Positions 1-6,039 of a DNA stretch of 12,967 bases are shown piece by piece. The notes under the pieces are model-generated. The model was not told where the DNA came from and searched no databases. It worked only from the letters and a program-made list of their open reading frames with translations. Origin of the DNA: Gammaproteobacteria bacterium (GTDB lineage: Bacteria > Pseudomonadota > Gammaproteobacteria > Arenicellales > JAOTYS01); contig JAOTYS010000086.1 in NCBI GenBank assembly GCA_029861795.1, positions 1 through 12,967 on the forward strand. Reading direction: 5' to 3'. The position numbers and the translations under genes are program-made. The stretch's first letter is position 1. Each line of letters opens with the position of its first letter.

Positions 1-8
1 CCCAAACC

Positions 9-15
9 GTTAGAC
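9..15 (+). other. Right-hand box (R') of a truncated attC; left edge of integron cassette 1
   Basis: GTTAGAC fits the attC R' consensus GTTRRRY. Its reverse complement equals the R'' box GTCTAAC at 546-552, which is what is expected if positions 10-594 are one mobile cassette (crossover between G9 and T10). The rest of this attC lies left of the window. Confidence 0.75.
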
Positions 16-26
16 GGCAGAAGTCT

Positions 27-539
27 ATGAAGGAAAAGGAGCGTATCGAAAAAGCAACTGCCGAGGGTTTCCTGCAGCTCTTTAACGGCCATTACAACAC
101 GACGTTTGATATCGTCAAGTTAACCGACGCGCCGGACGTGCGGTGTCAGGATGCTAATGGCGATACTCTCAATCTCGAAATCACGCTTACCCAGGATCAA
201 GATCAAGACATACAGGCTTTGCTAGGGAGATCGAATCATAAAAGCATACAGGCACTTGAGGAACACAATAAGCTCGTTGCTGAAGGGAAGGAGAAACCAA
301 TATTTAGTAGTCTTTTCGGCAATGTTTGTGAAAATGCTGCTGCGAAAATCAATGAAAAGGTGCTAAAGCGTTATGGACCAAATACTGCGCTAGTAGTTCG
401 TGATAGTTCTGGGTGCGACTGGGAGTGGGATGAAATAACTGATCAACTTAAGGGTATGTCAAAGCTAGAAAAGAACCCCTTTGATAAAGGTATTTGGGTT
501 CTGAATTTCTCGAGCTCAAAGCTATACCAAATTGTATGA
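27..539 (+). CDS. Integron cassette protein of unknown function, possibly a nuclease-fold protein
   Basis: A 170-residue soluble protein that I cannot assign to a named family. No signal peptide or membrane segment is visible. Residues 37-53 have the order D37, then a short turn, then L-E51-I-T53, in a probable beta-hairpin. This resembles the D...E-x-K/T core of PD-(D/E)XK-type nuclease folds, but the usual lysine is replaced by threonine, so the nuclease idea is only an inference. The first ATG (27) lies 17 bases inside the cassette. AGGAAAAGGAG sits just after the start rather than before it, so the ribosome binding site is not obvious. It is the only gene of cassette 1 (10-594), and its TGA at 537-539 lies 7 bases before the attC, the tight packing typical of cassettes. 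Base composition is AT-richer than the catabolic genes further right. Confidence 0.8.
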   Translation: MKEKERIEKATAEGFLQLFNGHYNTTFDIVKLTDAPDVRCQDANGDTLNLEITLTQDQDQDIQALLGRSNHKSIQALEEHNKLVAEGKEKPIFSSLFGNVCENAAAKINEKVLKRYGPNTALVVRDSSGCDWEWDEITDQLKGMSKLEKNPFDKGIWVLNFSSSKLYQIV

Positions 540-1050
540 ACTTCCGTCTAACAATACCCAGCCGACCGGCTTCGCCGGCGGCTGGCTTCACCCGTTATGT
601 TCTTATTACATAATCCAGGACAACGCTAAGAAACACGAAATTGAAGATGATTGGAAAGGTGTTCGGTCATTTCAATCAAGAATTCAAGCTCATCTAAATA
701 TATCTGGAGGTATAGATTCAGTTGGTGCAACTCATCAATTAAGAAATATATCTCACAACTTGGTGTTGCTTTTTGCCTTCTCTGTTTTAGAAACAACACT
801 AAAACAACTAGGAGACGAAAAGGTATTTAGGGGAAAAACCAATGGACTAAAAGCGCTAATGTATTCTAGCAAGACAAATATTCCATGGCAGGATTTTGAC
901 TTAATAGACAAAGCGCGAGAAGAGAGAAATAAAGTAGCACATGATCAAGAAATATTGGAACGTGGTGAATGTTGGAGGTTTATTGATGGCATTGAAAATG
1001 AATTGCTGTCATGGAAAGTCATCTCAAATAAAATTCCGTTCAACCATTGA
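532..1050 (+). CDS. HEPN-like domain protein encoded in integron cassette 2
   Basis: The open frame gives up to 172 residues. The C-terminal half is helical and contains AREERNKVAHDQ (128-139), an R-x4-H motif (R132, H137) preceded by a helix, as in HEPN domains; many of these are metal-independent RNases in toxin, CRISPR and abortive-infection systems. Whether this one cuts RNA is inference. The start is uncertain: the frame opens with TTG at 532, inside the end of gene 1, and stays open across attC 1, yet the excised cassette begins only at 595. Between 595 and the conserved part no ATG, GTG or TTG is in frame; only ATA/ATC (610, 613) and ATT codons are. An ATG at 596 is in another frame and ends after ten codons. 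Translation may couple to gene 1 (overlap at 532-539) or use a rare start. Strongly AT-rich. TGA ends 2 bases before attC 2. Confidence 0.7.
   Translation: MYELPSNNTQPTGFAGGWLHPLCSYYIIQDNAKKHEIEDDWKGVRSFQSRIQAHLNISGGIDSVGATHQLRNISHNLVLLFAFSVLETTLKQLGDEKVFRGKTNGLKALMYSSKTNIPWQDFDLIDKAREERNKVAHDQEILERGECWRFIDGIENELLSWKVISNKIPFNH
546..600 (+). other. attC: attC recombination site 1 (cassette 1 / cassette 2 junction)
   Basis: R'' GTCTAAC (546-552) and R' GTTATGT (594-600) enclose a perfect 12-pair stem: 558-570 pairs with 574-585 around loop TTC, with a single unpaired A at 565. The lone extrahelical base is the hallmark of attC strand selection by IntI. The 55 bp length is at the short end of the family. 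Crossover is expected between G594 and T595. Confidence 0.9.
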
Positions 1051-1052
1051 AA

Positions 1053-1113
1053 ACATAACAAGGCCAGTTAAACCGACGCCAAAAAGCGGCGCGGTTTATG
1101 GCAAACGTTATGC
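1053..1113 (+). other. attC: attC recombination site 2 (cassette 2 / cassette 3 junction)
   Basis: R'' ACATAAC (1053-1059) and R' GTTATGC (1107-1113). The main stem pairs 1069-1080 with 1088-1098 as 11 perfect pairs with one bulged A (1076), and GCCA (1063-1066) pairs with TGGC (1099-1102). R'' is the exact reverse complement of GTTATGT at 594-600, so the excised circle of 595-1107 would have a perfectly paired outer box. Confidence 0.92.
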
Positions 1114-1150
1114 GACTTAGTTTGTCCGCACCTTACCCAGTCGATATGCC

Positions 1151-1588
1151 ATGCCACTAGCGATGAGTCAGTCCGAATGTGAGACGTTGCTGTCGGAGCC
1201 ACACATCGGTGTCATCAGTGTAGAGCGACAGAATCGTGCCCCGATGTGCGTTCCGATGTGGTACACCTACGCTCCGGGTGGAGACGTTTGCATCTGGACT
1301 GGGAGAACCTCCGCCAAAATGCGACTCATGGAGCGATATGGGCGCTTCAGTCTCTGTGTTCAAACTGGGCAACCGCCTTACAAGTTCGTCTCAGTAGAGG
1401 GGCGGGTATCGAGCGCGAATGTCATCGACTACGAGCGGCATTTGCGCCCCTTAGTGTATCGCTACCTCGGCGAGCGCGATGGGAAGAAATACCTGGTCGA
1501 GTATGGCGGGCCAAGCGCGGTCGCGAACGATCTGTGGGTCCGTATGACGCCTGAGGCCTGGTATTCGGAGGATTACTCGAAGAGTTAG
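1151..1588 (+). CDS. Pyridoxamine 5'-phosphate oxidase-fold flavin-dependent protein (Rv1155-like)
   Basis: 145 residues, the usual size of single-domain PPOX split-barrel proteins. These bind FMN or F420 as homodimers and often act as oxidoreductases on small molecules. The N-terminal part (about residues 7-45) shows the typical pattern: a short helix ending in LLSEPHIGVISV, then a proline-rich strand with VPMWYTY. The central WTGRTSAKMRLMERYG segment fits the cofactor phosphate-binding strand and helix, followed by VSVEGRVSS. The substrate is unknown. ATG at 1151 or the in-frame ATG at 1163 could be the start; neither has a clear Shine-Dalgarno, as in many cassettes. It begins 38 bases after attC 2 and so belongs to cassette 3 (from 1108). 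The R'' expected for that cassette (GCATAAC) is not found downstream, so its own attC seems lost, perhaps to the repeats that follow. Confidence 0.85.
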   Translation: MPLAMSQSECETLLSEPHIGVISVERQNRAPMCVPMWYTYAPGGDVCIWTGRTSAKMRLMERYGRFSLCVQTGQPPYKFVSVEGRVSSANVIDYERHLRPLVYRYLGERDGKKYLVEYGGPSAVANDLWVRMTPEAWYSEDYSKS

Positions 1589-1617
1589 CTTGTCGCGTGA
1601 GTAATACCCAATTGAGG

Positions 1618-1748
1618 AAATCAATGGGGTCAGAGCCGATTGATTTGACCGCGCAATGATGCGGGGCGAATAAATGGGGTCAGAGCCCTTAAATACATTG
1701 TTTTCCAAGAATCAATGGCAAGAATCAATGGGGTCAGAGTCGATTGAT
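1618..1748. repeat. Cluster of GGGTCAGAG hairpin repeats (type A)
   Basis: Two full units are 1618-1646 (AAATCAAT, core GGGGTCAGAGCCG, ATTGATTT) and 1724-1748 (ATCAAT, GGGGTCAGAGTCG, ATTGAT). Half units are at 1671-1690 and 1709-1718. Each full unit is a short inverted repeat. The motif resembles the ends of RAYT/IS200-like mobile sequences, but no transposase is present. Two more units lie at 7941-7996. Confidence 0.75.
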
Positions 1749-1803
1749 CTCTCAAATCCATTAGTATCGTGATCCTTTCCGCGCGATGTTCGGAGGCTCA
1801 ACA

Positions 1804-1885
1804 AATAGGGGACGTAGCACGATTTCTAAAGACAATAATGCAAAGAGGTGCGACCATGAAATTCGTGCCCATGTATTGACGACGA
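1804..1885 (+). mobile_element. Element C, copy 1: left arm only, joined to the membrane-protein gene
   Basis: It starts with the left terminal repeat AATAGGGGACGTAGCACG and matches the other three copies through a conserved mini-ORF at 1856-1879 (MKFVPMY then TGA), ending at GACGACGA. After 1885 the sequence diverges and becomes the coding region of the next gene. The right arm found in copies 3 and 4 is absent. Confidence 0.75.
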
Positions 1886-1933
1886 GCCACACTCTCCAAA
1901 CGCACTACAGAACGTCTAGCTGGTATCCTGCTG

Positions 1934-2632
1934 GTGTCCAGCTTCTTCCTCTTCCTGGGTCACGTCGTAACGGATTCAACTCTTGGTCATGGGCGCGCCT
2001 CCGTCGTCTTCTTCCTCTTGTACGGTTTTCCGGTGAGTCTCGCTGGCTTGGCCTTGTACATGACGTTTCGCAAGCATGATCCGACTCTGGCCATGTTCGG
2101 CGGATTTGGGTTCGCGTCGCATGGGCTGTTCGTTGTTCTGACCGCCACCTTGCTCCTGGTGGGACTGCGGTTCCCTCAAGAGTTCGCGACTTTCGGGGCA
2201 GAGAGCGGCCCTGTGGCCGGAATCGCCAGCTCCCTTGAACTGACCATGGACAAGATTGGGAAGTCCGCGTTCGTATTCCTGGGCCTTGGCCTGCTGCCGG
2301 TGGGCGTGTTGATTCTAAGGACTGGGGCGGTAGCGCGTTGGATTGGATGGCTGGGTTCTGCCGCCGGCGTCCTGGAGTTCTTCGGTTTTTTGGCCGGGCT
2401 CGCGGGCATCCTCGTGGGCCGCGCCGCCGAAGTCGTGATCCCGATTGCCATGCTCCCGAGTTTCGCTTTCATGTTGATCCTTGGTTTCAGATTGATCTCT
2501 CGTGAGGTTGGGGGGAGAGACCGCGGAACGCTCCACGGAGCTGAACGTTTAGTAGCAATTAGGGGACGTAGCACGATTTCTAAAGACAATAATGCAAAGG
2601 TTTGCGCGACCATGAAACTCGTGCCCATGTAA
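1934..2632 (+). CDS. Polytopic membrane protein, DUF4386-like; both ends fused to element C arms
   Basis: A hydrophobic protein with about six membrane segments. Segments such as SAFVFLGLGLLPVGVLIL, followed by RWIGWLGSAAGVLEFFGFLAG, resemble DUF4386-type integral membrane proteins, whose function is unknown; the family call is tentative. The first available start is GTG 1934, but homologous-looking sequence (TTERLAGILLV) is in frame upstream, back to the TGA at 1877-1879. That TGA is the stop of the element C mini-ORF in this same frame. The natural N-terminus has thus probably been replaced by the element arm, leaving a frame with no ATG. At the 3' end no native stop remains: the frame enters the next element C copy at 2557 and stops at that copy's mini-ORF stop (2630-2632), so about the last 25 residues are element-encoded. 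Expression is doubtful; it may be a fused or dying gene. Confidence 0.6.
   Translation: MSSFFLFLGHVVTDSTLGHGRASVVFFLLYGFPVSLAGLALYMTFRKHDPTLAMFGGFGFASHGLFVVLTATLLLVGLRFPQEFATFGAESGPVAGIASSLELTMDKIGKSAFVFLGLGLLPVGVLILRTGAVARWIGWLGSAAGVLEFFGFLAGLAGILVGRAAEVVIPIAMLPSFAFMLILGFRLISREVGGRDRGTLHGAERLVAIRGRSTISKDNNAKVCATMKLVPM
2557..2631 (+). mobile_element. Element C, copy 2: left arm only, joined to the CxxC protein gene
   Basis: It begins AATTAGGGGACGTAGCACG and carries the mini-ORF at 2612-2632 (MKLVPM then TAA). Similarity stops at 2631, five bases before the next gene's ATG. The right arm is missing, as in copy 1. Confidence 0.75.
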
Positions 2633-2636
2633 TGTC

Positions 2637-3269
2637 ATGGCTTTACAGAACCGAGTGACGCCGTTCAGCGAGATAGTGGCTGTCGCCGCACGCGGCACGA
2701 TGATGGGGAATCGAGGGATCATCCACGATGCGACTACCAAGCAGTTGCTTTCGAGACGATGGCAACACCAAGCTTGGATCTGTTGCGTGTTGGCGTTCAA
2801 GGGCTATCAACACCCGATCATGGGCGAAGGCCGCTACACGGAGCTGTTCTTTCTTGACGAAGTAACTGCTTTCGCGGCTGGACATCGCCCTTGCGCCTAC
2901 TGCCGGCGCGCCGATTTTAACGCGTTCAAGCACGCCTGGGCCGCAGGACAAGGCATCGCTCCCACGGACGTGCGAGCGCCAATGATGGACAGACGCCTTC
3001 ATCGTGAGCGCACCACACCGAACCGATTGCAGATTACGTGCACGGCTAAGCTCGATGAGCTCCCGGACGGCACGTTCGTGCGACTTGACGATCAACCCTG
3101 GCTAGTCCAGGGATCCTGCCTGTTGCGTTGGAGTTCTCGATGCTATGAGACAGCGCGGGAGCGATCATTGGGGACGACGGTCGAAGTGCTGACCCCACGA
3201 TCAATAGTTGCGGCGTTCGCCCACGGCTACCGTGCACGAGTGCATGCCAGCGCAGCTCAACTGAGTTGA
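2637..3269 (+). CDS. Conserved uncharacterised protein with an HRPCxxCRR motif
   Basis: 210 residues without membrane segments. I recognise the pattern as that of a widespread hypothetical family (start NRVTPF, then ARGTMMGNRG, WICC, YTELFFLDEVTAFAAGHRPC) but know no assigned function. H83, C86 and C89 (AGHRPCAYCRR) could form part of a metal site; the short motif loosely recalls the Cys-rich metal-binding part of Ada-type proteins, which is only a resemblance. The ATG at 2637 lies four bases after the stop of the element C mini-ORF (TAA 2630-2632) and has no Shine-Dalgarno of its own. If translated, initiation could be coupled to that mini-ORF, or the original upstream region was lost when the element arm joined here. 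The 3' end is intact (TGA) and is followed 12 bases later by element C copy 3. Confidence 0.8.
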   Translation: MALQNRVTPFSEIVAVAARGTMMGNRGIIHDATTKQLLSRRWQHQAWICCVLAFKGYQHPIMGEGRYTELFFLDEVTAFAAGHRPCAYCRRADFNAFKHAWAAGQGIAPTDVRAPMMDRRLHRERTTPNRLQITCTAKLDELPDGTFVRLDDQPWLVQGSCLLRWSSRCYETARERSLGTTVEVLTPRSIVAAFAHGYRARVHASAAQLS

Positions 3270-3281
3270 CCGTAAATAGTA

Positions 3282-3437
3282 AATAGGGAACGTAGTACGA
3301 TTTCTAAAGACAATAATGCAAAGATTTGCGCCACCATGAAACTCGTGCCGATGTATTGACGACAAATCATGTTCGCATGCAGGCGACGCCCGCGCCGGAT
3401 CGTGAATCGCGCTGAAAACTGTACTACGTCCCCCATT
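3282..3437 (+). mobile_element. Element C, copy 3: complete 156 bp MITE-like element
   Basis: The left terminus is AATAGGGAACGTAGTACG and the right terminus, reverse-complemented, is AATGGGGGACGTAGTACAG: imperfect terminal inverted repeats of about 20 bp. Inside, the mini-ORF at 3336-3359 encodes MKLVPMY. A short variable centre follows, then a right arm (GATCGTGAATCGCGCTG) shared with copy 4. It encodes no transposase, so it would be non-autonomous. I could not define a convincing target-site duplication. Confidence 0.75.
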
Positions 3438-3451
3438 AGCCTTCTGTTCAC

Positions 3452-4234
3452 TCAGAAAGCTGTGATCTCGAACAGCTTTCCACCCTGAGGCGCATCATGG
3501 GATAGACCCGCGAGACGGGCGACGCGCCACATGGTCGCCTGGATGGCGGTTATCACGGGTTTGCCGATGGCGTCTTCCAGCGGTTCGATGGCATCGAGAG
3601 TACGAACTGCGGTGCAGGGAATAAAAACAGCGTCGATGTCGTCACCATCGATTGAGCGGCCGAGCTCAACGAGCTCGTTCGGGGTCATCTGACCGAGCTC
3701 TTCGCTGGTATTGCCGGCTTCCATGCTGGAATCCGCCTTATGCATCCGGGCAACCCGTACCCCCTGGGGCTCGAAGAAAAGCGGCATAGTGTCGTTGACT
3801 TCATCCACATAAACGGTGATTACGCCAAAGCTCGAGACGTTTAAGGCCCGACAGGCATGCACCACCGCGGTCGAGGTCGACACCGTGGCTACCTCGAGGA
3901 AGCTCTCGATACGGTTCGAGATGTCGAGATCGCCACCGGGTCCACGAATGAATGAGATAGAGGTGTCAACGTAGGCCGCGGCTACCGCCTTGACCGGTCG
4001 CAGCCGATCAGCCGCCACTTCCAGATCGGAGCTTTCAGCCAGCGACTTGGTATGGGCCGCAGCCGCGCCCGGTGTCGTCATTTGACCGTGCTCGGCGCCG
4101 GTGGTCCGGCTGACAAGGGGAATACCGTGGGGTGATAGCAGGCGCCAAAACTCGTCATCTACCTGACTATCTCCGGGGACCACTAAGGCAATTCGTGCCG
4201 CTTTGGCCCAGTCGATGTTTGCTTGATCACTCAC
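3452..4234 (-). CDS. Arylmalonate decarboxylase / maleate isomerase-like protein of the Asp/Glu racemase superfamily
   Basis: 260 residues, close to arylmalonate decarboxylase (about 240) and maleate cis-trans isomerase. These enzymes use one or two cysteines in a pseudo-symmetric active site to decarboxylate, isomerise or racemise small dicarboxylic acids. YVDTSISFIRG (88-98) aligns with the first active-site loop (GTSLSFYRG in the decarboxylase, CTSGS in isomerases). IPCTAVRTLDAI (205-216) carries the second-site cysteine, C207, and is followed by KPVITAIQATMWRVARLAG, typical of the family. The first-site residue is D90, neither the Cys of isomerases/racemases nor the Gly of the decarboxylase. 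A one-cysteine enzyme is likely, but its substrate cannot be predicted. The start is GTG at 4234, with GGAGGA about 7 bases upstream. It is opposite to most of the array and ends 14 bases from element C copy 3. Confidence 0.82.
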   Translation of the reverse strand: MSDQANIDWAKAARIALVVPGDSQVDDEFWRLLSPHGIPLVSRTTGAEHGQMTTPGAAAAHTKSLAESSDLEVAADRLRPVKAVAAAYVDTSISFIRGPGGDLDISNRIESFLEVATVSTSTAVVHACRALNVSSFGVITVYVDEVNDTMPLFFEPQGVRVARMHKADSSMEAGNTSEELGQMTPNELVELGRSIDGDDIDAVFIPCTAVRTLDAIEPLEDAIGKPVITAIQATMWRVARLAGLSHDAPQGGKLFEITAF

Positions 4235-4360
4235 GCTCGATCCTCCGCTCTTGCTGACGGATAGGAAGGATAAACCACATGCCTGGCGGGCGAAATGTGC
4301 TTACAGAGGCTTACATTTGGATCGGCTGTGACAACAAACTCGGCCAACACCTCGCAAACA

Positions 4361-4387
4361 AATTGGAGTCAGACCCCAGTTTTCTCG
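4361..4387 (+). repeat. GGTCAGACCC-type repeat (type B), copy 1
   Basis: AATTGGAGTCAGACCCC followed by AGTTTTCTC. The core is nearly palindromic around TCAGA. Related copies in the same orientation lie at 5315-5340 and 5961-5987. The rest of 4235-4439 holds no gene I can support. Confidence 0.7.
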
Positions 4388-4439
4388 CGACGTCATTCCC
4401 GGGAACGACTGCAGGGACCTCGGTGGCCGCTTCGGGATA

Positions 4440-4679
4440 AAGGAAACCATATTGCGCTAATAATAGAGGTCAGGCTTCGCTCCATAATATCGCTCGCAAT
4501 ACCGTATTGATGCTACCGCGCAGGTCATAGAAGATATGGATATCCCAGGCTATCGACTACATCCCCTAAAGGGAAAGATGAAGGGACGTTGGTCAATTTG
4601 GGTCAGTGGAAACTGGCGCCTTACTTTTGAATTTGAAGATGGAAACGTACATATACTCGACTACGAGGATTACCACTAA
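4440..4679 (+). pseudogene. higB: Decayed HigB-type toxin gene (RelE superfamily), 5'-truncated and frameshifted
   Basis: The C-terminal part reads IPGYRLHPLKGKMKGRW, then SGNWRLTFEFEDGN and ILDYEDYH, characteristic of HigB mRNA-cleaving toxins. This frame is open from about 4506 to the TAA at 4677-4679. The preceding family-like segment RLRSIISLA lies in a different frame, which stops at 4508-4510, so there is a net frameshift near 4500. The first 15-20 residues of a normal HigB (usual length about 92) are not recognisable; sequence to the left is unrelated and includes a type B repeat. The toxin is therefore almost certainly inactive. The stop overlaps the antitoxin start (TAATG), the usual higBA arrangement. 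Confidence 0.8.
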
Positions 4680-4959
4680 TGGCTATGCCTAATCCCCCAC
4701 ATCCCGGTGAATTTATTCGGGAAACGTTTATCGAGCCTTTCGATATCAGTATTCGTTCGCTTGCGGAGAGTTTAGGCGTGTCACCATCGACTTTGACCCG
4801 AATTATTAATATGCGAAGCGGAGTAAGTCCCGAGATGGCGCTGCGACTGTCAAGGCACTCGGTCGATCCCCAGAGAGCTGGCTAGCAATGCAGCACAACT
4901 ATGATTTGTGGTACACAAAAAAGACGGCAGATCTGTCAGATGTACAGAAAGTACAATGA
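4679..4959 (+). pseudogene. higA: Frameshifted HigA-type antitoxin gene, copy 1
   Basis: The intact frame gives NPPHPGEFIRETFIEPF and a helix-turn-helix region (SIRSLAESLGVSPSTLTRII) typical of HigA/VapI antitoxins, then breaks and stops at 4885 after 68 residues. Against the intact copy at 10562-10855, one A is missing in a run at about 4852 (TCAAGG versus TCAAAGG). Beyond it the old frame continues as GRSPESWLAMQHNYDLW and ends at TGA 4957-4959. The product would keep most of the DNA-binding part but lose the C-terminal quarter. With the broken toxin upstream, this is a dead toxin-antitoxin pair. Confidence 0.85.
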
Positions 4960-5314
4960 AGCTGCCTAACAAATCGTCTATGGACTCTCCCCGGTCAAAG
5001 ATTGTGTCGCTATCTCGTGATTGATTTTATGACCTCCCTGTCAAAAATCGACTCGCCAACGCGACAACTGATTCCTTTCGCCCCGACCGTCCTGCGTCCG
5101 TCACGGAGCTGCTTGACACTACGGTACACGCAGCTCCATAACTACCACAATGACTCTACGGCAACTAAAGCCGCTGCTGCATCTTCTTCGTCACTCGCCG
5201 TCGCTCATATCTACGAATATGCAGACGGCGTTGCCTATCAGGGACTAACCGCCTTTGCTTCGCTCTCCATGGCGGTCAGCGGTGGAGATTACTGAAGTAG
5301 AAATTGGAGGAAAA
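4960..5314. other. About 350 bp without a recognisable gene
   Basis: The + strand is open from a TTG at 5002 to 5295 (97 codons, Ala/Ser-rich, no Shine-Dalgarno), but I recognise no family and find no support for coding. GCCTAACAA at 4964-4972 looks like a left attC box, but no matching right box or stem follows. Confidence 0.4.
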
Positions 5315-5340
5315 ATCGGGATCAGACCCTAGTTTTCTCA
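5315..5340 (+). repeat. GGTCAGACCC-type repeat (type B), copy 2
   Basis: ATCGGGATCAGACCC followed by TAGTTTTCTCA. Its right edge contains the stop codon of the adjoining minus-strand GFA gene (TCA at 5338-5340), so the repeat abuts the coding end exactly. Confidence 0.7.
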
Positions 5341-5832
5341 CAGGAGTTTCGATTTGTCCTTGTGGCCAGACCATTTCGGCAACTCGTCTGCGATATCCAT
5401 CACCCGCATGCTGTAGAAGATGTGACAGCTCGGCCTGAACGCTTCCGGCACCTGTGGCGGAGTGCCGAAATCGAAAAGCGTGGGAAAGGCCAGCCACATG
5501 TTTCGTCCTTCATCGGCAATTAGCGTACCGCACAATGCGCACGCCACCTTGCAGGGCAAGAGTCTTTCATCGCGGTTGAGAACGCTATTGTAGAAGCGCA
5601 AATGCTCAACCCCAGCTACGAATCTGACATCTTTCTTATGGAAAATTTCGGCCCACTGCATGGGCGCGCCGTGTAGTATCCGGCAATCGCTACAATGACA
5701 AATCTTGGCGTCGACCGGGTCGGCGCGGACTTCGTAGCGTACCGCACCGCAATGGCAGCGGGCCCGATACTTCGCGATGAAGCTTTCATCGTCAGGTGAC
5801 GAATAAGCTGAACCAAAGTTCAACGAACACAA
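5338..5832 (-). CDS. GFA family (CENP-V-like) zinc protein, copy 1
   Basis: About 160 residues with the full zinc ligand set of the GFA fold (glutathione-dependent formaldehyde-activating enzyme-like): CHCG (C26, C28), CHCSDC (C45, C47, C50) and CALC (C98, C101). Family members bind zinc and in some cases glutathione-formaldehyde adducts; the true substrate of most is unknown. The segment FRPSCHIFYSMRVMDIADELPKW fits the C-terminal part of the family. There is no ATG near the start. TTG at 5832 is possible, but AAGGA lies 9 bases before a second in-frame TTG at 5823, which I prefer. The orientation is opposite to the flanking genes. The gene sits between type B repeats 5315-5340 and 5961-5987. 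Confidence 0.85.
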   Translation of the reverse strand: MCSLNFGSAYSSPDDESFIAKYRARCHCGAVRYEVRADPVDAKICHCSDCRILHGAPMQWAEIFHKKDVRFVAGVEHLRFYNSVLNRDERLLPCKVACALCGTLIADEGRNMWLAFPTLFDFGTPPQVPEAFRPSCHIFYSMRVMDIADELPKWSGHKDKSKLL

Positions 5833-5960
5833 TCCTTGGGCTAGTTCGACGGGCGTCGAGACGATCGGTTAATAGTGGAATAACCCGGCGAAAATTGCTA
5901 CCTTCGATGCCGCAATACAACTTCGGCATGCTTTCGCCAGGAATTCTAATAAGGATAAAA

Positions 5961-5987
5961 AAATTGGGGTCAGGCCCCGCTTTTCTA
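5961..5987 (+). repeat. GGTCAGACCC-type repeat (type B), copy 3
   Basis: AAATTGGGGTCAGGCCCC followed by GCTTTTCT, in the same orientation as the copies at 4361 and 5315. The stretch 5833-5960 before it shows no gene. Confidence 0.7.
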
Positions 5988-6039
5988 CTTAGTTCATAGA
6001 GTCAAAATAGATCCCTCGTAGAGCGTCAGGTGGAGACGA

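Noticed and set aside
1585..1592. GTTAGCT after the PPOX gene as an attC right box
   Set aside because: It does not fit GTTRRRY, has no paired left box, and does not match the R'' expected for cassette 3.
1618..1748. Short repeats that might be a CRISPR array
   Set aside because: Units are irregularly spaced, degenerate and palindromic, with no equal-length spacers and no cas genes; interspersed REP/RAYT-type repeats fit better.
1786..2079. 97-codon frame overlapping the membrane-protein gene
   Set aside because: It runs through element C and then out of frame with the hydrophobic protein; no family features.
4295..4510. 71-codon open frame upstream of the antitoxin remnant
   Set aside because: It crosses a type B repeat and ends in the frameshifted higB; only its last 20 or so codons have meaning, as part of that pseudogene.
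4964..4972. GCCTAACAA as the start of an attC after the first higA copy
   Set aside because: No GTTRRRY box or paired stem with a bulged base was found in the following 150 bases. The GCCTAA part also matches the 3' end of the intact higA (codon Ala and stop), so it is explained as former coding sequence.
5002..5295. 97-codon open frame, Ala/Ser-rich
   Set aside because: TTG start without a ribosome binding site, no recognisable family, and low-complexity composition; not supported as a gene.
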